Assembly (NCBI RefSeq): GCF_005885815.1
Contig: NZ_CP040602.1
Coordinates: 635,630 to 699,629, forward strand
DNA from: Thiomicrorhabdus sediminis
GTDB taxonomy: Bacteria; Pseudomonadota; Gammaproteobacteria; Thiomicrospirales; Thiomicrospiraceae
Length of the DNA stretch: 64,000 bases
Reading direction: 5' to 3'
Shown here: positions 24,585 through 34,483 of the stretch, piece by piece
How the letters are laid out: each line of letters opens with the position of its first letter
Numbering within the stretch: position 1 is the first letter of the stretch
Notes under the pieces: generated by a model
The model's database searches: none
Seen by the model: only the letters and a program-made list of their open reading frames with translations
What the model was told of the DNA's origin: nothing
Translations under genes and position numbers: made by a program

Positions 24585-27191
24585 CTAGTCCTCGTTAATG
24601 TCGTTAAGCGCTTGATGGACAGCTTCATAAAAGCTCTGAATCTGGTAAGGTTTGCGTAAAAACACCGCGTGATTAAAGAGTTGGTCACGTTCCTTGACCA
24701 TTTGTTCGGAGAAGCCGCTGGTCAAAACGTATTTGATTTCCGGCATTTCGGCTTTCACCTTATGGTACAAATCTAGACCATCGAATTCGCCCGGCATAAT
24801 AATGTCGGAAATGATGAGATCATAATGGTTGTCGAGAATCATCTCCCAAGCAGTTACCGCACTTTTGGTTGTATCACAGCTAAACCCTAAATTACTCAGC
24901 AGGGTTTCGGCAATTTCTCGTAGATCTTCCTCGTCATCAATAATCAAGACTTTCAAACCTTTACCATCAGGCAGATCAAATCTAGTCTGCTGGCGTTTTT
25001 GTGAAGTGGCTCGGGTATCACTTACCGGTAGATAGAGGTGAATGCTGGTGCCTTTATTGACTTCACTATAGATGCGCATATGGCCTTTGGACTGTTTGAT
25101 AAAGCCATAGATCATCGCTAACCCCAAACCGGTTCCCTTGCCCTTTTCTTTGGTGGTGAAAAACGGTTCGAGAACCTTTTCAATATATTGCTTTTCGATG
25201 CCGGTACCATTATCGGTGATATCGATCAGCACATAATCACCAGCCGCCAACTTTTCAGTTTGGCTTTTGACATAGGTTTCATCGAGGTATACAGGGGTCG
25301 ACGTAATCAATATATGACCGCCATCAGGCATTGCATCTCGGGCATTGACCACCAAATTAATCAAGGCATTAGTCAATTCATTGGGGTCTATATTGACCTG
25401 CGGCAATGACTCTGCAATTTGCAGTTCAATGCGAATTTTCTGCTTAATGCTGTGTTTGAGCATATCGATCGTGTCGGTCAATAAAGGAGCTAATTCAACG
25501 TTTTCACTGGCGAGTGCCTTTTTCCGGGAGATGGAAAGAAGCTTTTGGGTCAAGTCGGCGGCTGATAGAGAGGCTTTTTTGGCTTTGCCCAATTGCTTAT
25601 AAGCTTTGCTTTCCGGGTCTACACTCAATTCAATCAGTTCAAGGTTGACCAGAATGATGCCTAACAGGTTATTAAAGTCATGCGCGATACCGCCACTGAG
25701 TTGGCCAATGGCTTCCAGTTTTTGTGATTGTCTGAGTTGCGATTCAAATGCCGTGCGTTGGGTGACATCATGAACCAGTGTAATGGCTTTGATCTGATTA
25801 TCGAAATTAGCTGGATCGACAATGACTTCAAATAGTCGAGTGCTGCCATCAGGGTGCTGATAACTGAAAGGGGCATTTCGGGTGACATGAATGCGTTTTG
25901 GGTTTTGGTTGAATGTATGTCGATGATGGACGTGTTTTTCCTTGAAATCTTCCGGCATCAGTATTTCGACCGGGTGACCGAGCAACTGTTCACTGGTGAG
26001 ACCAAAAATCTGTTCGGTCATTTTGTTGACGGTTTCAATTATGCCTTGATTATCGACAACCAGTAAGCCTTCGGGAATGGCGTCAATCAGTTTTTCAAAA
26101 CGCGTATTGGAACTTTGCAGTTGTTTGCGTTGTTGTGAAAGATGGGTCAATGATTGTTGTAAACGTCGACCCGTGGCAAAGATATACAGGCCGATTATGC
26201 CAAGTAGGCTGGCTATCAGATGCGGCCAGTAGTTTTGCCACCAATTATTGGCGGAAAGTTCATTGATGTCGCGGTAACCGACAATGTACCAAGGTAAATC
26301 ATTTGCATTGCTGGCCAAAAATGCGGCGTGAGGGTCATTGCTGCATTGAGCGGCACCACAGATTTTGCTGGATACATAGAAAAGTTCATTTTTGAAAAAA
26401 CTGTGGTCTGTTTTCAGATTGATCAGTTTATTCCAGATATCGGGTTTTGTGACTTGCAGACTGGCTTCTGTTTGATTGAACATAAAGCCCCATAAATTCA
26501 CAGGATGATTGGCATAAAGATAGTAACCGGCGTTGTTAACGATGAAAAACTTGGTTTGGGTTTGTTTGACCAAATCATCAATGCGATTGAGCAGATATTG
26601 CGCATTGATATTTACAATCAGGTAAGCGTTGATTTGATTATGATCGCTTATCGGCGTGATTAAACGTAAAGTGGGTTGCCAAGGTTGTTGAATCTCACCG
26701 TTTTCAATATTTAAATCCAACGATGATTGGTAGATTTGGCCAGGTCTGAGTAAGCGTGCTTGTTTGAAATAATAGCGTTCAGATTTGTCTTGCAGGTCTT
26801 TGCTATCAATGATTTCAAGCCGATTGCTTTTGCGGTCAACCCGAACGATTTCCTTACCCTGCAAATCCAACACCCTAATCTGCATATATTCGGGGTGATA
26901 AGTCGAAAATACTTTGTACTCATTATTCAGGTTGTCGAAGTTTTTTTCAGATCGATCTGCAATAAAGGTTTTCAGTATCTGCTGTTGACTGAGGGAAAAA
27001 ATATCGGAAAAGGATTGCGCGATATCATTGATGATTGTCTGTTGAATATTGTCTATCAGGGTATGAACTTGTTGCATTTTTCGTTCGGCGCGCTGGTTCT
27101 TGTCGATATAAAATATCGACAGCATTAAGCCGATGAGTAGCAGCAACACGGCAAATAGCACCAAATTGGAATGCTTACTTTCTGAGGACAT
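24585..27191 (-). CDS. Hybrid sensor histidine kinase with double-Cache and PAS sensors
   Basis: An 868-aa membrane sensor. The order is: membrane span (about 10-28), periplasmic double-Cache-like domain (about 35-315), second span (about 323-341), PAS domain (about 365-480), HisKA with phospho-acceptor His504 in GGIAHDFNN, HATPase with [18 protein letters not shown] and GTGLGLAM, and a C-terminal receiver (about 747-865) with Asp796 in IISDIIMPG. Cache domains usually bind small molecules outside the cell. The coupled downstream EAL regulator is the obvious second partner, giving a phosphorelay-like path to cyclic-di-GMP turnover. Confidence 0.92.
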   Translation of the reverse strand: MSSESKHSNLVLFAVLLLLIGLMLSIFYIDKNQRAERKMQQVHTLIDNIQQTIINDIAQSFSDIFSLSQQQILKTFIADRSEKNFDNLNNEYKVFSTYHPEYMQIRVLDLQGKEIVRVDRKSNRLEIIDSKDLQDKSERYYFKQARLLRPGQIYQSSLDLNIENGEIQQPWQPTLRLITPISDHNQINAYLIVNINAQYLLNRIDDLVKQTQTKFFIVNNAGYYLYANHPVNLWGFMFNQTEASLQVTKPDIWNKLINLKTDHSFFKNELFYVSSKICGAAQCSNDPHAAFLASNANDLPWYIVGYRDINELSANNWWQNYWPHLIASLLGIIGLYIFATGRRLQQSLTHLSQQRKQLQSSNTRFEKLIDAIPEGLLVVDNQGIIETVNKMTEQIFGLTSEQLLGHPVEILMPEDFKEKHVHHRHTFNQNPKRIHVTRNAPFSYQHPDGSTRLFEVIVDPANFDNQIKAITLVHDVTQRTAFESQLRQSQKLEAIGQLSGGIAHDFNNLLGIILVNLELIELSVDPESKAYKQLGKAKKASLSAADLTQKLLSISRKKALASENVELAPLLTDTIDMLKHSIKQKIRIELQIAESLPQVNIDPNELTNALINLVVNARDAMPDGGHILITSTPVYLDETYVKSQTEKLAAGDYVLIDITDNGTGIEKQYIEKVLEPFFTTKEKGKGTGLGLAMIYGFIKQSKGHMRIYSEVNKGTSIHLYLPVSDTRATSQKRQQTRFDLPDGKGLKVLIIDDEEDLREIAETLLSNLGFSCDTTKSAVTAWEMILDNHYDLIISDIIMPGEFDGLDLYHKVKAEMPEIKYVLTSGFSEQMVKERDQLFNHAVFLRKPYQIQSFYEAVHQALNDINED

Positions 27192-27373
27192 GGGCGTTCC
27201 CTAGTTTGTTCTGTATCAATCATCATATTCCTGTAAGGGAATAAGAAGAAATAAGTATTATTTAATGCCTTCTAACAGGTGTGTTTATAACCAATACATT
27301 TAGTAGGGTATTTATGCTGCGCTACTGAGTTTATAATGGGTCTCATGTTTATTTCAGTAGAAGGGTAATTGTC

Positions 27374-28150
27374 ATGTTAATGGTGGTATCGCCAGCCAAG
27401 GCGTTGGATGAAACATCCAAGGTTCAAACCGATTTACATACGCAGTGTGCATTTTTAGATCAGGCTCAACAGCTGATTGATGAATTGCAGGCGCTTGGTC
27501 CGGTTGAGATCGGCCAGTTAATGCACATTAGCGATAAATTGGCGGAATTGAACTATCAACGTTTTCAGGATTGGCAGCAGCCGTTTACCGATGACAAGGC
27601 CAAGCAAGCTGCTTGGTTATTCAAGGGCGACGTTTATCAAGGGCTTGATGCATACAGTTTAGATGAAGCCGCTGTTGTCTATCTGCAAAACCATCTGCGC
27701 ATTCTTTCGGGTTTGTATGGTCTGTTGAAACCTTGCGATGATATGTTGCCTTACCGTTTGGAAATGGGAACCAAGTTTGCCAACGCCAAAGGCAAAGACC
27801 TCTATGCGTTCTGGGGTAATCAAATCACCGACTTACTCAATCAACAACTGGCCGAATCCGGTTCGAATACTTTGGTAAATCTGGCTTCTAACGAGTATTT
27901 TAAAGCGGTTAAAGCCAAGCAAATCAACGGTCGTGTGATCACTCCGATCTTCAAAGACTGGAAAGGCGGTAAATATAAAATCATCAGTTTTTATGCTAAA
28001 AAAGCGCGCGGCCTAATGGCGCGTTATGCGGCCGACCATAAGTTGGAAAATGCCGAAGATCTGAAATATTTCGATTATGAAGGTTATGCCTTTGCTGCCG
28101 ACTTATCATCGGAAACCGATTGGGTGTTTACCCGCAAGCAGGAAGATTAA
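27374..28150 (+). CDS. yaaA: Peroxide stress protein YaaA (UPF0246)
   Basis: A 258-aa cytoplasmic protein that in E. coli lowers free iron and DNA damage during hydrogen peroxide stress. Diagnostic segments are [10 protein letters not shown] at the start, [20 protein letters not shown] in the middle (about residues 116-135) and [12 protein letters not shown] (about 175-186), with the basic [13 protein letters not shown] stretch. It has its own promoter region, and the methyltransferase gene follows 17 bp later. Confidence 0.93.
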   Translation: MLMVVSPAKALDETSKVQTDLHTQCAFLDQAQQLIDELQALGPVEIGQLMHISDKLAELNYQRFQDWQQPFTDDKAKQAAWLFKGDVYQGLDAYSLDEAAVVYLQNHLRILSGLYGLLKPCDDMLPYRLEMGTKFANAKGKDLYAFWGNQITDLLNQQLAESGSNTLVNLASNEYFKAVKAKQINGRVITPIFKDWKGGKYKIISFYAKKARGLMARYAADHKLENAEDLKYFDYEGYAFAADLSSETDWVFTRKQED

Positions 28151-28167
28151 GGTAGCCAAGGGACATT

Positions 28168-28776
28168 ATGAAAGAGTTTTGGGATCAACGTTACAGTCAT
28201 GAAGAATTCGCCTATGGTATGGAGCCGAATAGTTTCCTGGCGCAAAACTACTCACGCCTTCCAATGGGCAAGGTGCTTTGTTTGGCTGAAGGTGAGGGGC
28301 GTAACGGGGCATTTCTTGCCAGTAAAGGTTATCAGGTCACTGCAGTGGATCAATCTGAGGTGGGTTTGGCAAAAGCACAACGTTTATGTCAGCGTTTGTC
28401 GACCCAGATGAACACGATTGCAGCTGATCTAAACGAATATGATCTTGGCGAAAACAAGTGGGACGGGGTCGTCGCGATTTCGGCAATGGTGCCGCCCGCT
28501 ATTCGTGAGAAGATGCATAAAGCTGTGGTCAAGGCGTTAAAAGCGGGCGGTGTATTGATTTTGGAAGCCTACACCTTGCGCCATACCCAGCTACCCGGAA
28601 TCGGCGGACCGCCGGCAGAGCAGAAGCAGATGTTCATGTCGCTTGAGCAGTTGAAGCAAGAGTTTGCCGGTTTGCGAATACTGCATGGCTTGGAAACCGA
28701 ACGAGAAATGAGTGAGGGCCAATACCATCAAGGATTAAGCGGTGTGGTACAGGTGATTGCTCAAAAACCGCACTAA
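28168..28776 (+). CDS. Class I SAM-dependent methyltransferase
   Basis: A 202-aa Rossmann-type methyltransferase. Motif I reads LCLAEGEGRNGAFLA (about residues 37-51), with the acidic ribose-binding residue in VTAVDQSEVG. It begins with the FWDQRYS opening typical of TehB- and thiopurine-like small-molecule methyltransferases. The post-motif VVAISAMVPP and the EAYTLRHTQLPGIGGPP segment are characteristic of a widespread uncharacterised subgroup. Substrate is unknown. It is probably cotranscribed with yaaA. Confidence 0.82.
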   Translation: MKEFWDQRYSHEEFAYGMEPNSFLAQNYSRLPMGKVLCLAEGEGRNGAFLASKGYQVTAVDQSEVGLAKAQRLCQRLSTQMNTIAADLNEYDLGENKWDGVVAISAMVPPAIREKMHKAVVKALKAGGVLILEAYTLRHTQLPGIGGPPAEQKQMFMSLEQLKQEFAGLRILHGLETEREMSEGQYHQGLSGVVQVIAQKPH

Positions 28777-28782
28777 CGCCAA

Positions 28783-29250
28783 TCAATTCTCTAACGGTTT
28801 TCTAGCTTGGTGAATCTCTTCCAAACGCCAAACAGGTTGCCTGATTTTTTGCAAATCCTGAAGCGCCAGTTGGTGGTCTGTGTTTATCATTTTCGATCGG
28901 TAACGGTAAATAAAAGCCGAAGCGCGCATCTTGGCAGCACAATGCAGCCAAATTTTTGTTCGGAATTCTGCTCGAAAGCGCTGACAAATAAAGCAAAATA
29001 CTCTGCCGTGGAATGATCGAATTCCACCGGAATATGAATGTAAGCTAGGCCAGGCGTCGCCCATAAAACGGCTTTATTCTTAATGGCATTGACCGAATCC
29101 TCGAAGACGAGCTTGATGACGGTGACAACCGGCTTGTCGAGTCAGTGCGAACGGGTTGGTGGCCGGTTGCCCTGAAGAGTCGATGCGCACATTCAATTTG
29201 TGGTAATGGAGAATATCTGCCAAGCTGCGGTTTGCCGCGGTAATCCTCAA
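28783..29250 (-). pseudogene. Frameshifted protein-tyrosine-phosphatase-like gene
   Basis: Three reading frames on the minus strand join into one recognisable protein. The first frame gives LADILHYHKLNVRI and SGQPATNPFALTRQAG. It shifts near 29127, where the next frame continues VTVIKLVFEDSVNAIKN and AYIHIPVEFDHSTAEY. A second shift lies in a T5 run (minus-strand A5) at 28953-28957, after which IWLHCAAKMRASAFIYRY completes the protein. The HC-x4-R loop (HCAAKMR) is that of small bacterial phosphatase-like proteins of the dual-specificity type. Two frameshifts make it a pseudogene unless they are sequencing errors; the homopolymer at the second leaves that open. The 5' end is uncertain. Confidence 0.7.
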
Positions 29251-29345
29251 TTGGGTTCGCGACACACTGAAAAGACAGCGAACCCCGGATTTAAAGGTAT
29301 TGAGCCTGTGACAAGGCGCCACGGTTTGATCTGCTTAGAATGCGG

Positions 29346-30254
29346 TTAATTGCCAAGAGGCAAGATCACCAACTTGTTTTCCTTGAAGAGCGGAATCAAC
29401 AGACGATTGCGTTTACTGTCCATCCCCATGTCCGCCGGAGAGGTTAGGCCCTCGATAATCATGCTGTAACGACCTTTGCGGTAACGGTATACCGAAGAGG
29501 TTTGCCAACTGGAGATGGCAAAGCCGCCATCGTTTAATTCAACAAAGCCATCCAGTCTTGCCGCTGGGGGCGCTGGCAGGGTTTGCGTGGAACCGTCTGC
29601 ATTGATGCGCGACATTTTCGCTTCGGAAAAATAAACCGCGTGCAATACATTATGGGCGTAGAGCACGCCGTTTGGACGTCCCATTTTCGGGTCTTTGACT
29701 AAGGTTTCGATACTGCCATCAGCGTCAATTTTATAGATTGCATCCGTCAATGAACCGGTAAATCCGGGAGCTAAACCGGTATCGGAGACATAAACCGCAT
29801 CCCCTTGCGCGGCTGTTACCCCATTTAAAAAGCTCGCGCCTTCGACTTCAATCGATTTGAGCGCTTTGCCGGTGGTGACATCGAATATTCTGATTTGATC
29901 TATATCCGCAACATAAAGCTTATTGCCGATAATGCTCATGCCTTTAGGCGCATCGAGTGCAATGTCTGGCTGGGCGCCATCAATCCATTTCAGCTCAATG
30001 ATTTTGCCCTCTGGACTGACCTTGGAGATAAAGCCGTTATCGTCCTTAGCGAACGGGCTGCCGTTAATGTTATTGATTAGATAAACATCTTCGGCGGCAA
30101 AGTATTCGGCCGACTCGGGCGTGGCAAAACCGACATTTTCCATTGTGATTTTATCGGCTTTTGCTATTGAAGCGGCCAAAGGTAAGGTCGCCAACAGGGA
30201 GTAGCTGGCGAACTGTTTGGTTTTTTGCAATAGGTTGTCAAAGAAAATATTCAT
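29346..30254 (-). CDS. Exported beta-propeller protein, SMP-30/gluconolactonase-like (copy 2)
   Basis: A 302-aa protein with a signal peptide ending near SIAKA (about residue 33) and a six-bladed-propeller-like body. Repeated blade motifs include GNKLYVADIDQIRIFD, DAVYVSDTGLAPGF and MGRPNGVLYAHNV, resembling SMP-30/NHL propellers. By eye it is about two-thirds identical to the upstream neighbour at 30324-31214, so the pair arose by duplication. No enzymatic function can be assigned. The 69-bp gap to the upstream copy suggests cotranscription. It lies next to the broken phosphatase gene. Confidence 0.78.
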   Translation of the reverse strand: MNIFFDNLLQKTKQFASYSLLATLPLAASIAKADKITMENVGFATPESAEYFAAEDVYLINNINGSPFAKDDNGFISKVSPEGKIIELKWIDGAQPDIALDAPKGMSIIGNKLYVADIDQIRIFDVTTGKALKSIEVEGASFLNGVTAAQGDAVYVSDTGLAPGFTGSLTDAIYKIDADGSIETLVKDPKMGRPNGVLYAHNVLHAVYFSEAKMSRINADGSTQTLPAPPAARLDGFVELNDGGFAISSWQTSSVYRYRKGRYSMIIEGLTSPADMGMDSKRNRLLIPLFKENKLVILPLGN

Positions 30255-30323
30255 GGCAAATCTCCTTGATTGACACGGTGGATCGAATCTTAAAACACTT
30301 TTTATCGATCGGCCTTGATGGTT

Positions 30324-31214
30324 TTACAGGTCAAAAACCAATACCTTGTTTTCGTTAAATAGTGGAACCAGCAGGCGGTTACGTTTTGTATCGACACCCA
30401 TATCGGCGGGTGCATTTAGAAACTCGGCAAAGGTTTCATAATCATTGTCGCGGTAGATATCAATTGAGGAACCTTCCCAGCTCGACATGGCGATGCCGCC
30501 GTCCGGCAACTTGACCAAACCATCAAGACGCGCCGCCAAGGGTTCGGGTAGTAAGCTTTGTGTGCCGTCGGCGCTGATTTTCATCATTTTGGCACTGCTG
30601 AAAAACACCACGTAGAGATTGCCGTTGTCATACAAAATGCCATTAGGACGCCCCATTTTCGGGTCTTTTAGAATCGTTTCGACCTTGCCGTCGGCTGAGA
30701 CCTTATAGATGGCATCTGTGCCGGAGGACTTAAAACCGGGAGCCATGCCGGTATCGGTTACATAGAGCTCATTGCCAGCGCCTTCGGAGACGCCATTCAA
30801 AAAACTGCTGCCGCTCACCTTAATCGAGGGTAGCTGCTTGCCTTGCGGTAGCTGAAATACCCGGATCGTATCAATGTCGGCGACATAAAGCTTATTGTCG
30901 ATAATACTCATGCCTTTGGGTGCATCCAGGTCGATATCGGCATCGGCGCCATCAATCCATTTCAGGTCAATGATCTTGCCATCAGGAGCCATTTTGGAGA
31001 TAAAACCGTTATCGTCCTTAGCAAAAGGGCTGCCATTGATATTATTCACTAGATAGACATCTTCGGCGGCATAGTATTCAACCGATTCCGGCGTGGCAAA
31101 GCCGACGTTTTCAACGCTGATACGCGGGGCTGCCGAGGCATTATTTGCCAGACTGGTGACAAACAATAGAGCCAGTAAATATTTAAACGGTTTGATTGGA
31201 TAACGAAATTGCAT
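30324..31214 (-). CDS. Exported beta-propeller protein, SMP-30/gluconolactonase-like (copy 1)
   Basis: A 296-aa paralogue of the next gene with a signal peptide ending near NNASA (about residue 28). It shares long identical stretches such as NNINGSPFAKDDNGFIS and DPKMGRPNG. Blade-like repeats (KLYVADIDTIRVF, ELYVTDTGMAPGF, NLYVVFFSSAKMM) indicate a periplasmic beta-propeller. SMP-30-like proteins include lactonases and strictosidine-synthase-like proteins, but metal-ligand residues cannot be confirmed by eye. It is first of the two-gene unit. Confidence 0.78.
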   Translation of the reverse strand: MQFRYPIKPFKYLLALLFVTSLANNASAAPRISVENVGFATPESVEYYAAEDVYLVNNINGSPFAKDDNGFISKMAPDGKIIDLKWIDGADADIDLDAPKGMSIIDNKLYVADIDTIRVFQLPQGKQLPSIKVSGSSFLNGVSEGAGNELYVTDTGMAPGFKSSGTDAIYKVSADGKVETILKDPKMGRPNGILYDNGNLYVVFFSSAKMMKISADGTQSLLPEPLAARLDGLVKLPDGGIAMSSWEGSSIDIYRDNDYETFAEFLNAPADMGVDTKRNRLLVPLFNENKVLVFDL

Positions 31215-31396
31215 GACAAGGCTCCTGAGTTCAACCCGAAAATCAATGGGGTTTGAGTGTGGATAAGGCGATCACCGATGTTCGTAACAAGGTTTGTAAG
31301 AGACGATATTAAAATTAAATGTGTTATCCGACAAGTATTTTTTAGTATGAATTACAGCGCTGTTTTGAGTTCAGCTAATTTTTTGCCTTAGCCACA

Positions 31397-31428
31397 AAAA
31401 AGCCCGATTATCAGCTGATATCGGGCTT
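31397..31428 (-). terminator. Terminator after hslO
   Basis: The arms AAGCCCGA and TCGGGCTT enclose a palindromic TATCAGCTGATA. On the minus strand the hairpin is followed by TTTTTT. It lies 28 bp beyond the hslO stop and closes the dacC-dat-ybeD-lipB-lipA-hslO run. Confidence 0.88.
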
Positions 31429-31456
31429 GAATCAGTATCGGGACTAATTACGGGGG

Positions 31457-32317
31457 TTATTGCAGGGTTTCTCTCTGCTCTGCGAACAAGGCATCAATAT
31501 CTTCTTTTTTGAAGCGCATATGGAAATTACACATCTCATTGTGGATAACGATTTCACCTTGTTCTTCCAATACCTTGCGTACCTCGGCTTCGCCTAAACC
31601 GCGCAGCATGGTTTTAACGCGTTCTTCATCCTTCGGGCAGTCATAGCAGACTTCTTGTGCTTCAAACAGCTCCAGAGTCTCCTCGTGGAATAGACGGTGC
31701 AAGAGCTCATCAACCTGTAAACCGGTCAACTCCTCGGTGTTGACGGTCGTGGTCAAATGCACCACTCTGTCCCAGCCGTCGGCATCATGGCCGTCGGTTT
31801 CCGGCATTTTCTGAATCATCACGCCGCCAATGCCATTGCCATCGGCACCTAACCAGATCTTTGACGGCAGTTGCTCAGACTGGCTCAAGAAGGTTTCAAA
31901 CGCTTCGGCAACGCTGTCGCCCTCACGCGGAACATAAGACTGGAAATGATGATCGGTTTGCGTGTTTTCCAGGGTCATCAGAATTTGACCATCGCCAAGC
32001 AGTTCATCCATCGTGCTTTGATCGGTGATTTCCTGATTGGTTTTGGCAACCCCGCGGATTTTCAGATCATGAGTGACATCGACCACCAGTAGCGAAATAG
32101 GGCCTTTACCTTGTACTTGCAGGGTAATACGACCTTTGTGTTTCATGCCGCTGGCCATCAATACAGATACTGCCGTCAATTCACCCAGCAGCTTGATAAT
32201 GGCTGGTGGGTAATGGCGATCGGCAATCATCTCTTGCCAGGCATCTTTCAACAGGATGTGCTGACCACGGATATTGAGTTCTTTAAATAAAAAACGATGT
32301 ACGAGGTTATTTGACAT
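31457..32317 (-). CDS. hslO: Redox-regulated chaperone Hsp33 (HslO) with atypical zinc centre
   Basis: A 286-aa holding chaperone normally activated by oxidation of four zinc-bound cysteines (CxC plus CxxC). The N-terminal domain is well conserved, for example TLQVQGKGPISLLVVD. The C-terminal switch differs: Cys224 and Cys227 form CYDC, but the second pair is reduced to Cys263 alone in HNEMCNFH, with Asn260 where a Cys is expected and His259 and His266 nearby. The redox behaviour may therefore be altered. It lies 28 bp downstream of lipA and is probably in the same transcript. Confidence 0.92.
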   Translation of the reverse strand: MSNNLVHRFLFKELNIRGQHILLKDAWQEMIADRHYPPAIIKLLGELTAVSVLMASGMKHKGRITLQVQGKGPISLLVVDVTHDLKIRGVAKTNQEITDQSTMDELLGDGQILMTLENTQTDHHFQSYVPREGDSVAEAFETFLSQSEQLPSKIWLGADGNGIGGVMIQKMPETDGHDADGWDRVVHLTTTVNTEELTGLQVDELLHRLFHEETLELFEAQEVCYDCPKDEERVKTMLRGLGEAEVRKVLEEQGEIVIHNEMCNFHMRFKKEDIDALFAEQRETLQ

Positions 32318-32345
32318 AAGAATTACTCATTAAAAGCCTGTGGTA

Positions 32346-33383
32346 TCAGGCATCTATGGCAATGGCATTGGCAATCTCGTCGGAGACTTCCTTAGCCTGT
32401 AAATCGGCGTGATAGGATGAGCGCACCATCGGGCCTGCGGCGACATTGGTAAAGCCCATTTCATAACCGGCGGTTTCGACCTGCTTGAACTCATCCGGTG
32501 TCCAATATTTTTTCACGCCAAGGTGATAGCTGCTCGGTTGCAGGTATTGGCCGACGGTAAGCATCTCGACATTGTGGGCACGCAGGTCACGCATTACCTG
32601 AAGCAGTTCTTCCATGGTCTCGCCAAGGCCGACCATCAGGCCGGATTTAGTGACCACTTGTGGATTCATTTCCTTAAAGCGTTTCAGTAAGTCCAATGAG
32701 GCTTGATAATCCGCACCCGGGCGTGCTTCTTCATAGAGACGAGGTACCGTTTCCAGGTTGTGGTTCAGCACATCCGGGGCTTGTTGGCTCATGGTTTCCA
32801 AGGCAACACTTAAACGGCCACGAAAATCCGGTACCAGCGTTTCCACTTTCAGTTCCGGCATGGCTTTGCGCAGCTCACTGACCACATTGGTAAAGTGCTG
32901 AGCACCACCGTCACGGAGGTCGTCGCGGTCAACCGAAGTGATGACGACATATTTCAAACGCATCGCCTTGACGGTATCGGCCAGATGTTGCGGCTCGTTT
33001 TGATCGAGCGGTTTAGGGCGGCCATGAGTCACATCGCAAAACGGGCATTTACGGGTACAGATGTCACCCATAATCATAAAGGTCGCGGTACCGTGACCGA
33101 AGCATTCACCCAGGTTCGGGCAAGAGGCTTCCTCACAAACCGAGTGCAGGCCTTTTTCGCGCATAATGTTTTTCAATTCTTTAACGCGATGGATATCTTT
33201 GGCTTTTGGCAATTTGGCTTTGATCCAACGCGGCTTTTTCAGCTTTTCGGCATTGGGATCGGGACGATGCTTAAGGGATTTGGTTTTATATTGACCCTTT
33301 GGCATCGATTGGTTTTTTTCCTTCAAAGAAAGGTTACCAATCGAATCTAAGCCAATCTCTTGAATTTGTGGGGGATTAGACAT
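32346..33383 (-). CDS. lipA: Lipoyl synthase LipA
   Basis: Radical-SAM enzyme that inserts two sulfurs into octanoyl groups on lipoyl domains. The auxiliary-cluster motif [12 protein letters not shown] (about residues 82-93) and radical-SAM motif CTRKCPFC (about 108-115) are complete, and the C-terminal RSSYHA ligand motif is present. The basic N-terminal extension (about 1-70) is a little longer than in E. coli. It is 60 bp downstream of lipB, which supplies its octanoylated substrate. Confidence 0.97.
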   Translation of the reverse strand: MSNPPQIQEIGLDSIGNLSLKEKNQSMPKGQYKTKSLKHRPDPNAEKLKKPRWIKAKLPKAKDIHRVKELKNIMREKGLHSVCEEASCPNLGECFGHGTATFMIMGDICTRKCPFCDVTHGRPKPLDQNEPQHLADTVKAMRLKYVVITSVDRDDLRDGGAQHFTNVVSELRKAMPELKVETLVPDFRGRLSVALETMSQQAPDVLNHNLETVPRLYEEARPGADYQASLDLLKRFKEMNPQVVTKSGLMVGLGETMEELLQVMRDLRAHNVEMLTVGQYLQPSSYHLGVKKYWTPDEFKQVETAGYEMGFTNVAAGPMVRSSYHADLQAKEVSDEIANAIAIDA

Positions 33384-33443
33384 AACTCACACACTCGGGT
33401 CGTTAAAAATGAATGGCCATATTATAAAGGATTTAGCCTGCGA

Positions 33444-34085
33444 TTAGGGAGTAGGCTGAATAATTCTCTTGGCAAGCAGGTTTGCCAGGGTCTCACCGGC
33501 CTGGTTGAGTGTCGGCATTTTTTCGGCAGCGGTGAAATCGCTCAGCTGGGTCATTTTCATGCCTTGCAGGCCGCATGGGTTGACCCATTCAAACGGGGTT
33601 AAATCCATATCCAAATTCAATGCCAAGCCGTGATAACTTTTGTGTTTGCGGATCTTCAGCCCTAAAGAGGCGATTTTATCACCATTGACATAAACACCAG
33701 GAGCATCGGTTCGTGCTTGGGCTTCAATGGCAAAGCCGGATAGATAATCGATGATGCTCTGTTCCATTGCGCTGACTAAAGCACGCACGCCCAATTTATG
33801 GCGTTTTAAATCAACCAAAACATAAAGCACCAATTGTCCAGGAGCGTGATAGGTCACTTGACCACCGCGATCGGTCTGTACCACGGCGATATTATGTTGT
33901 TGGAACCGTTGCGCCTGTAGCAGGTGTTCGGCTTTGCCATTCAGGCCTTGGGTCAAAACCGGCGGATGCTCGACTATCCAAATCTGGTCATCGCTCGAAT
34001 CATCGCGCTGATCGGTGTAATCGCGCATCGCTTGCCAAGTGGTTTGATAGTCTTGACGCCCGAGTTGTTTGATTTGCAGACTCAT
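33444..34085 (-). CDS. lipB: Lipoyl(octanoyl) transferase LipB
   Basis: Transfers octanoate from acyl carrier protein to lipoyl domains, the step before LipA. The signature RGGQVTYHAPGQLVLY (about residues 73-88) and the catalytic cysteine in NPCGLQGMKMTQL (about 168-180) are intact; a conserved Lys lies in SLGLKIRKHKSYHG. The length of 213 aa is normal. ybeD lies 75 bp upstream, a widespread arrangement. Confidence 0.96.
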   Translation of the reverse strand: MSLQIKQLGRQDYQTTWQAMRDYTDQRDDSSDDQIWIVEHPPVLTQGLNGKAEHLLQAQRFQQHNIAVVQTDRGGQVTYHAPGQLVLYVLVDLKRHKLGVRALVSAMEQSIIDYLSGFAIEAQARTDAPGVYVNGDKIASLGLKIRKHKSYHGLALNLDMDLTPFEWVNPCGLQGMKMTQLSDFTAAEKMPTLNQAGETLANLLAKRIIQPTP

Positions 34086-34160
34086 GGTGTATCTCGATGA
34101 TGGATAGCTGGCTGACGCCGGGCAAGTAGGACTGTCCGGCGAGGTAAATCAGAGTGACCT

Positions 34161-34445
34161 TTAAAGTGACATGAGTACTTCGGGGTGTTTTTTCAAATCG
34201 CCGTAGATGCCGTGAATCTGTTCGATACAGGTGGCATAGATGGTGATGTTGACGGAAATAAAACGTTCCCCTTTAGACGGCACTATCTCAATGTTTTCTT
34301 TTGGCGTATTGGGTGCGTATTTACAGGCGATATCAAATACCAGCTCGATAAAGTCATCGCTTTTGCGACCCATAGCCTTCAGTTTGAAATCACAAGGAAA
34401 CTCGATCAGAGTTTCATTATCGGGAGTATGTAAATCTTTAGTCAT
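34161..34445 (-). CDS. ybeD: YbeD family protein (DUF493)
   Basis: A 94-aa protein with a ferredoxin-like ACT-type fold, usually located between dacA and lipB in gammaproteobacteria. It begins with LIEFPCDFKLKAMGR and ends with the IEQIHGIYGDLKKHPEVLMSL helix typical of the family. Its biochemical role is not established; position suggests a regulatory link to lipoate or cell-wall genes. It lies 38 bp downstream of the aminotransferase gene. Confidence 0.9.
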   Translation of the reverse strand: MTKDLHTPDNETLIEFPCDFKLKAMGRKSDDFIELVFDIACKYAPNTPKENIEIVPSKGERFISVNITIYATCIEQIHGIYGDLKKHPEVLMSL

Positions 34446-34483
34446 AGCGCTGTCTTATACATTACTTCGGTGAATCGGCTCAA

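Noticed and set aside
26760-27128. 122-codon open frame on the plus strand inside the hybrid histidine kinase gene
   Set aside because: It lies antisense to the well-supported Cache domain of the kinase and shows no domain or ribosome-binding site.
30255-30323. CGATCGGCC-like palindromic stretch between the two propeller genes as a regulatory site
   Set aside because: It is short, without partner copies or known operator form, and could be chance.
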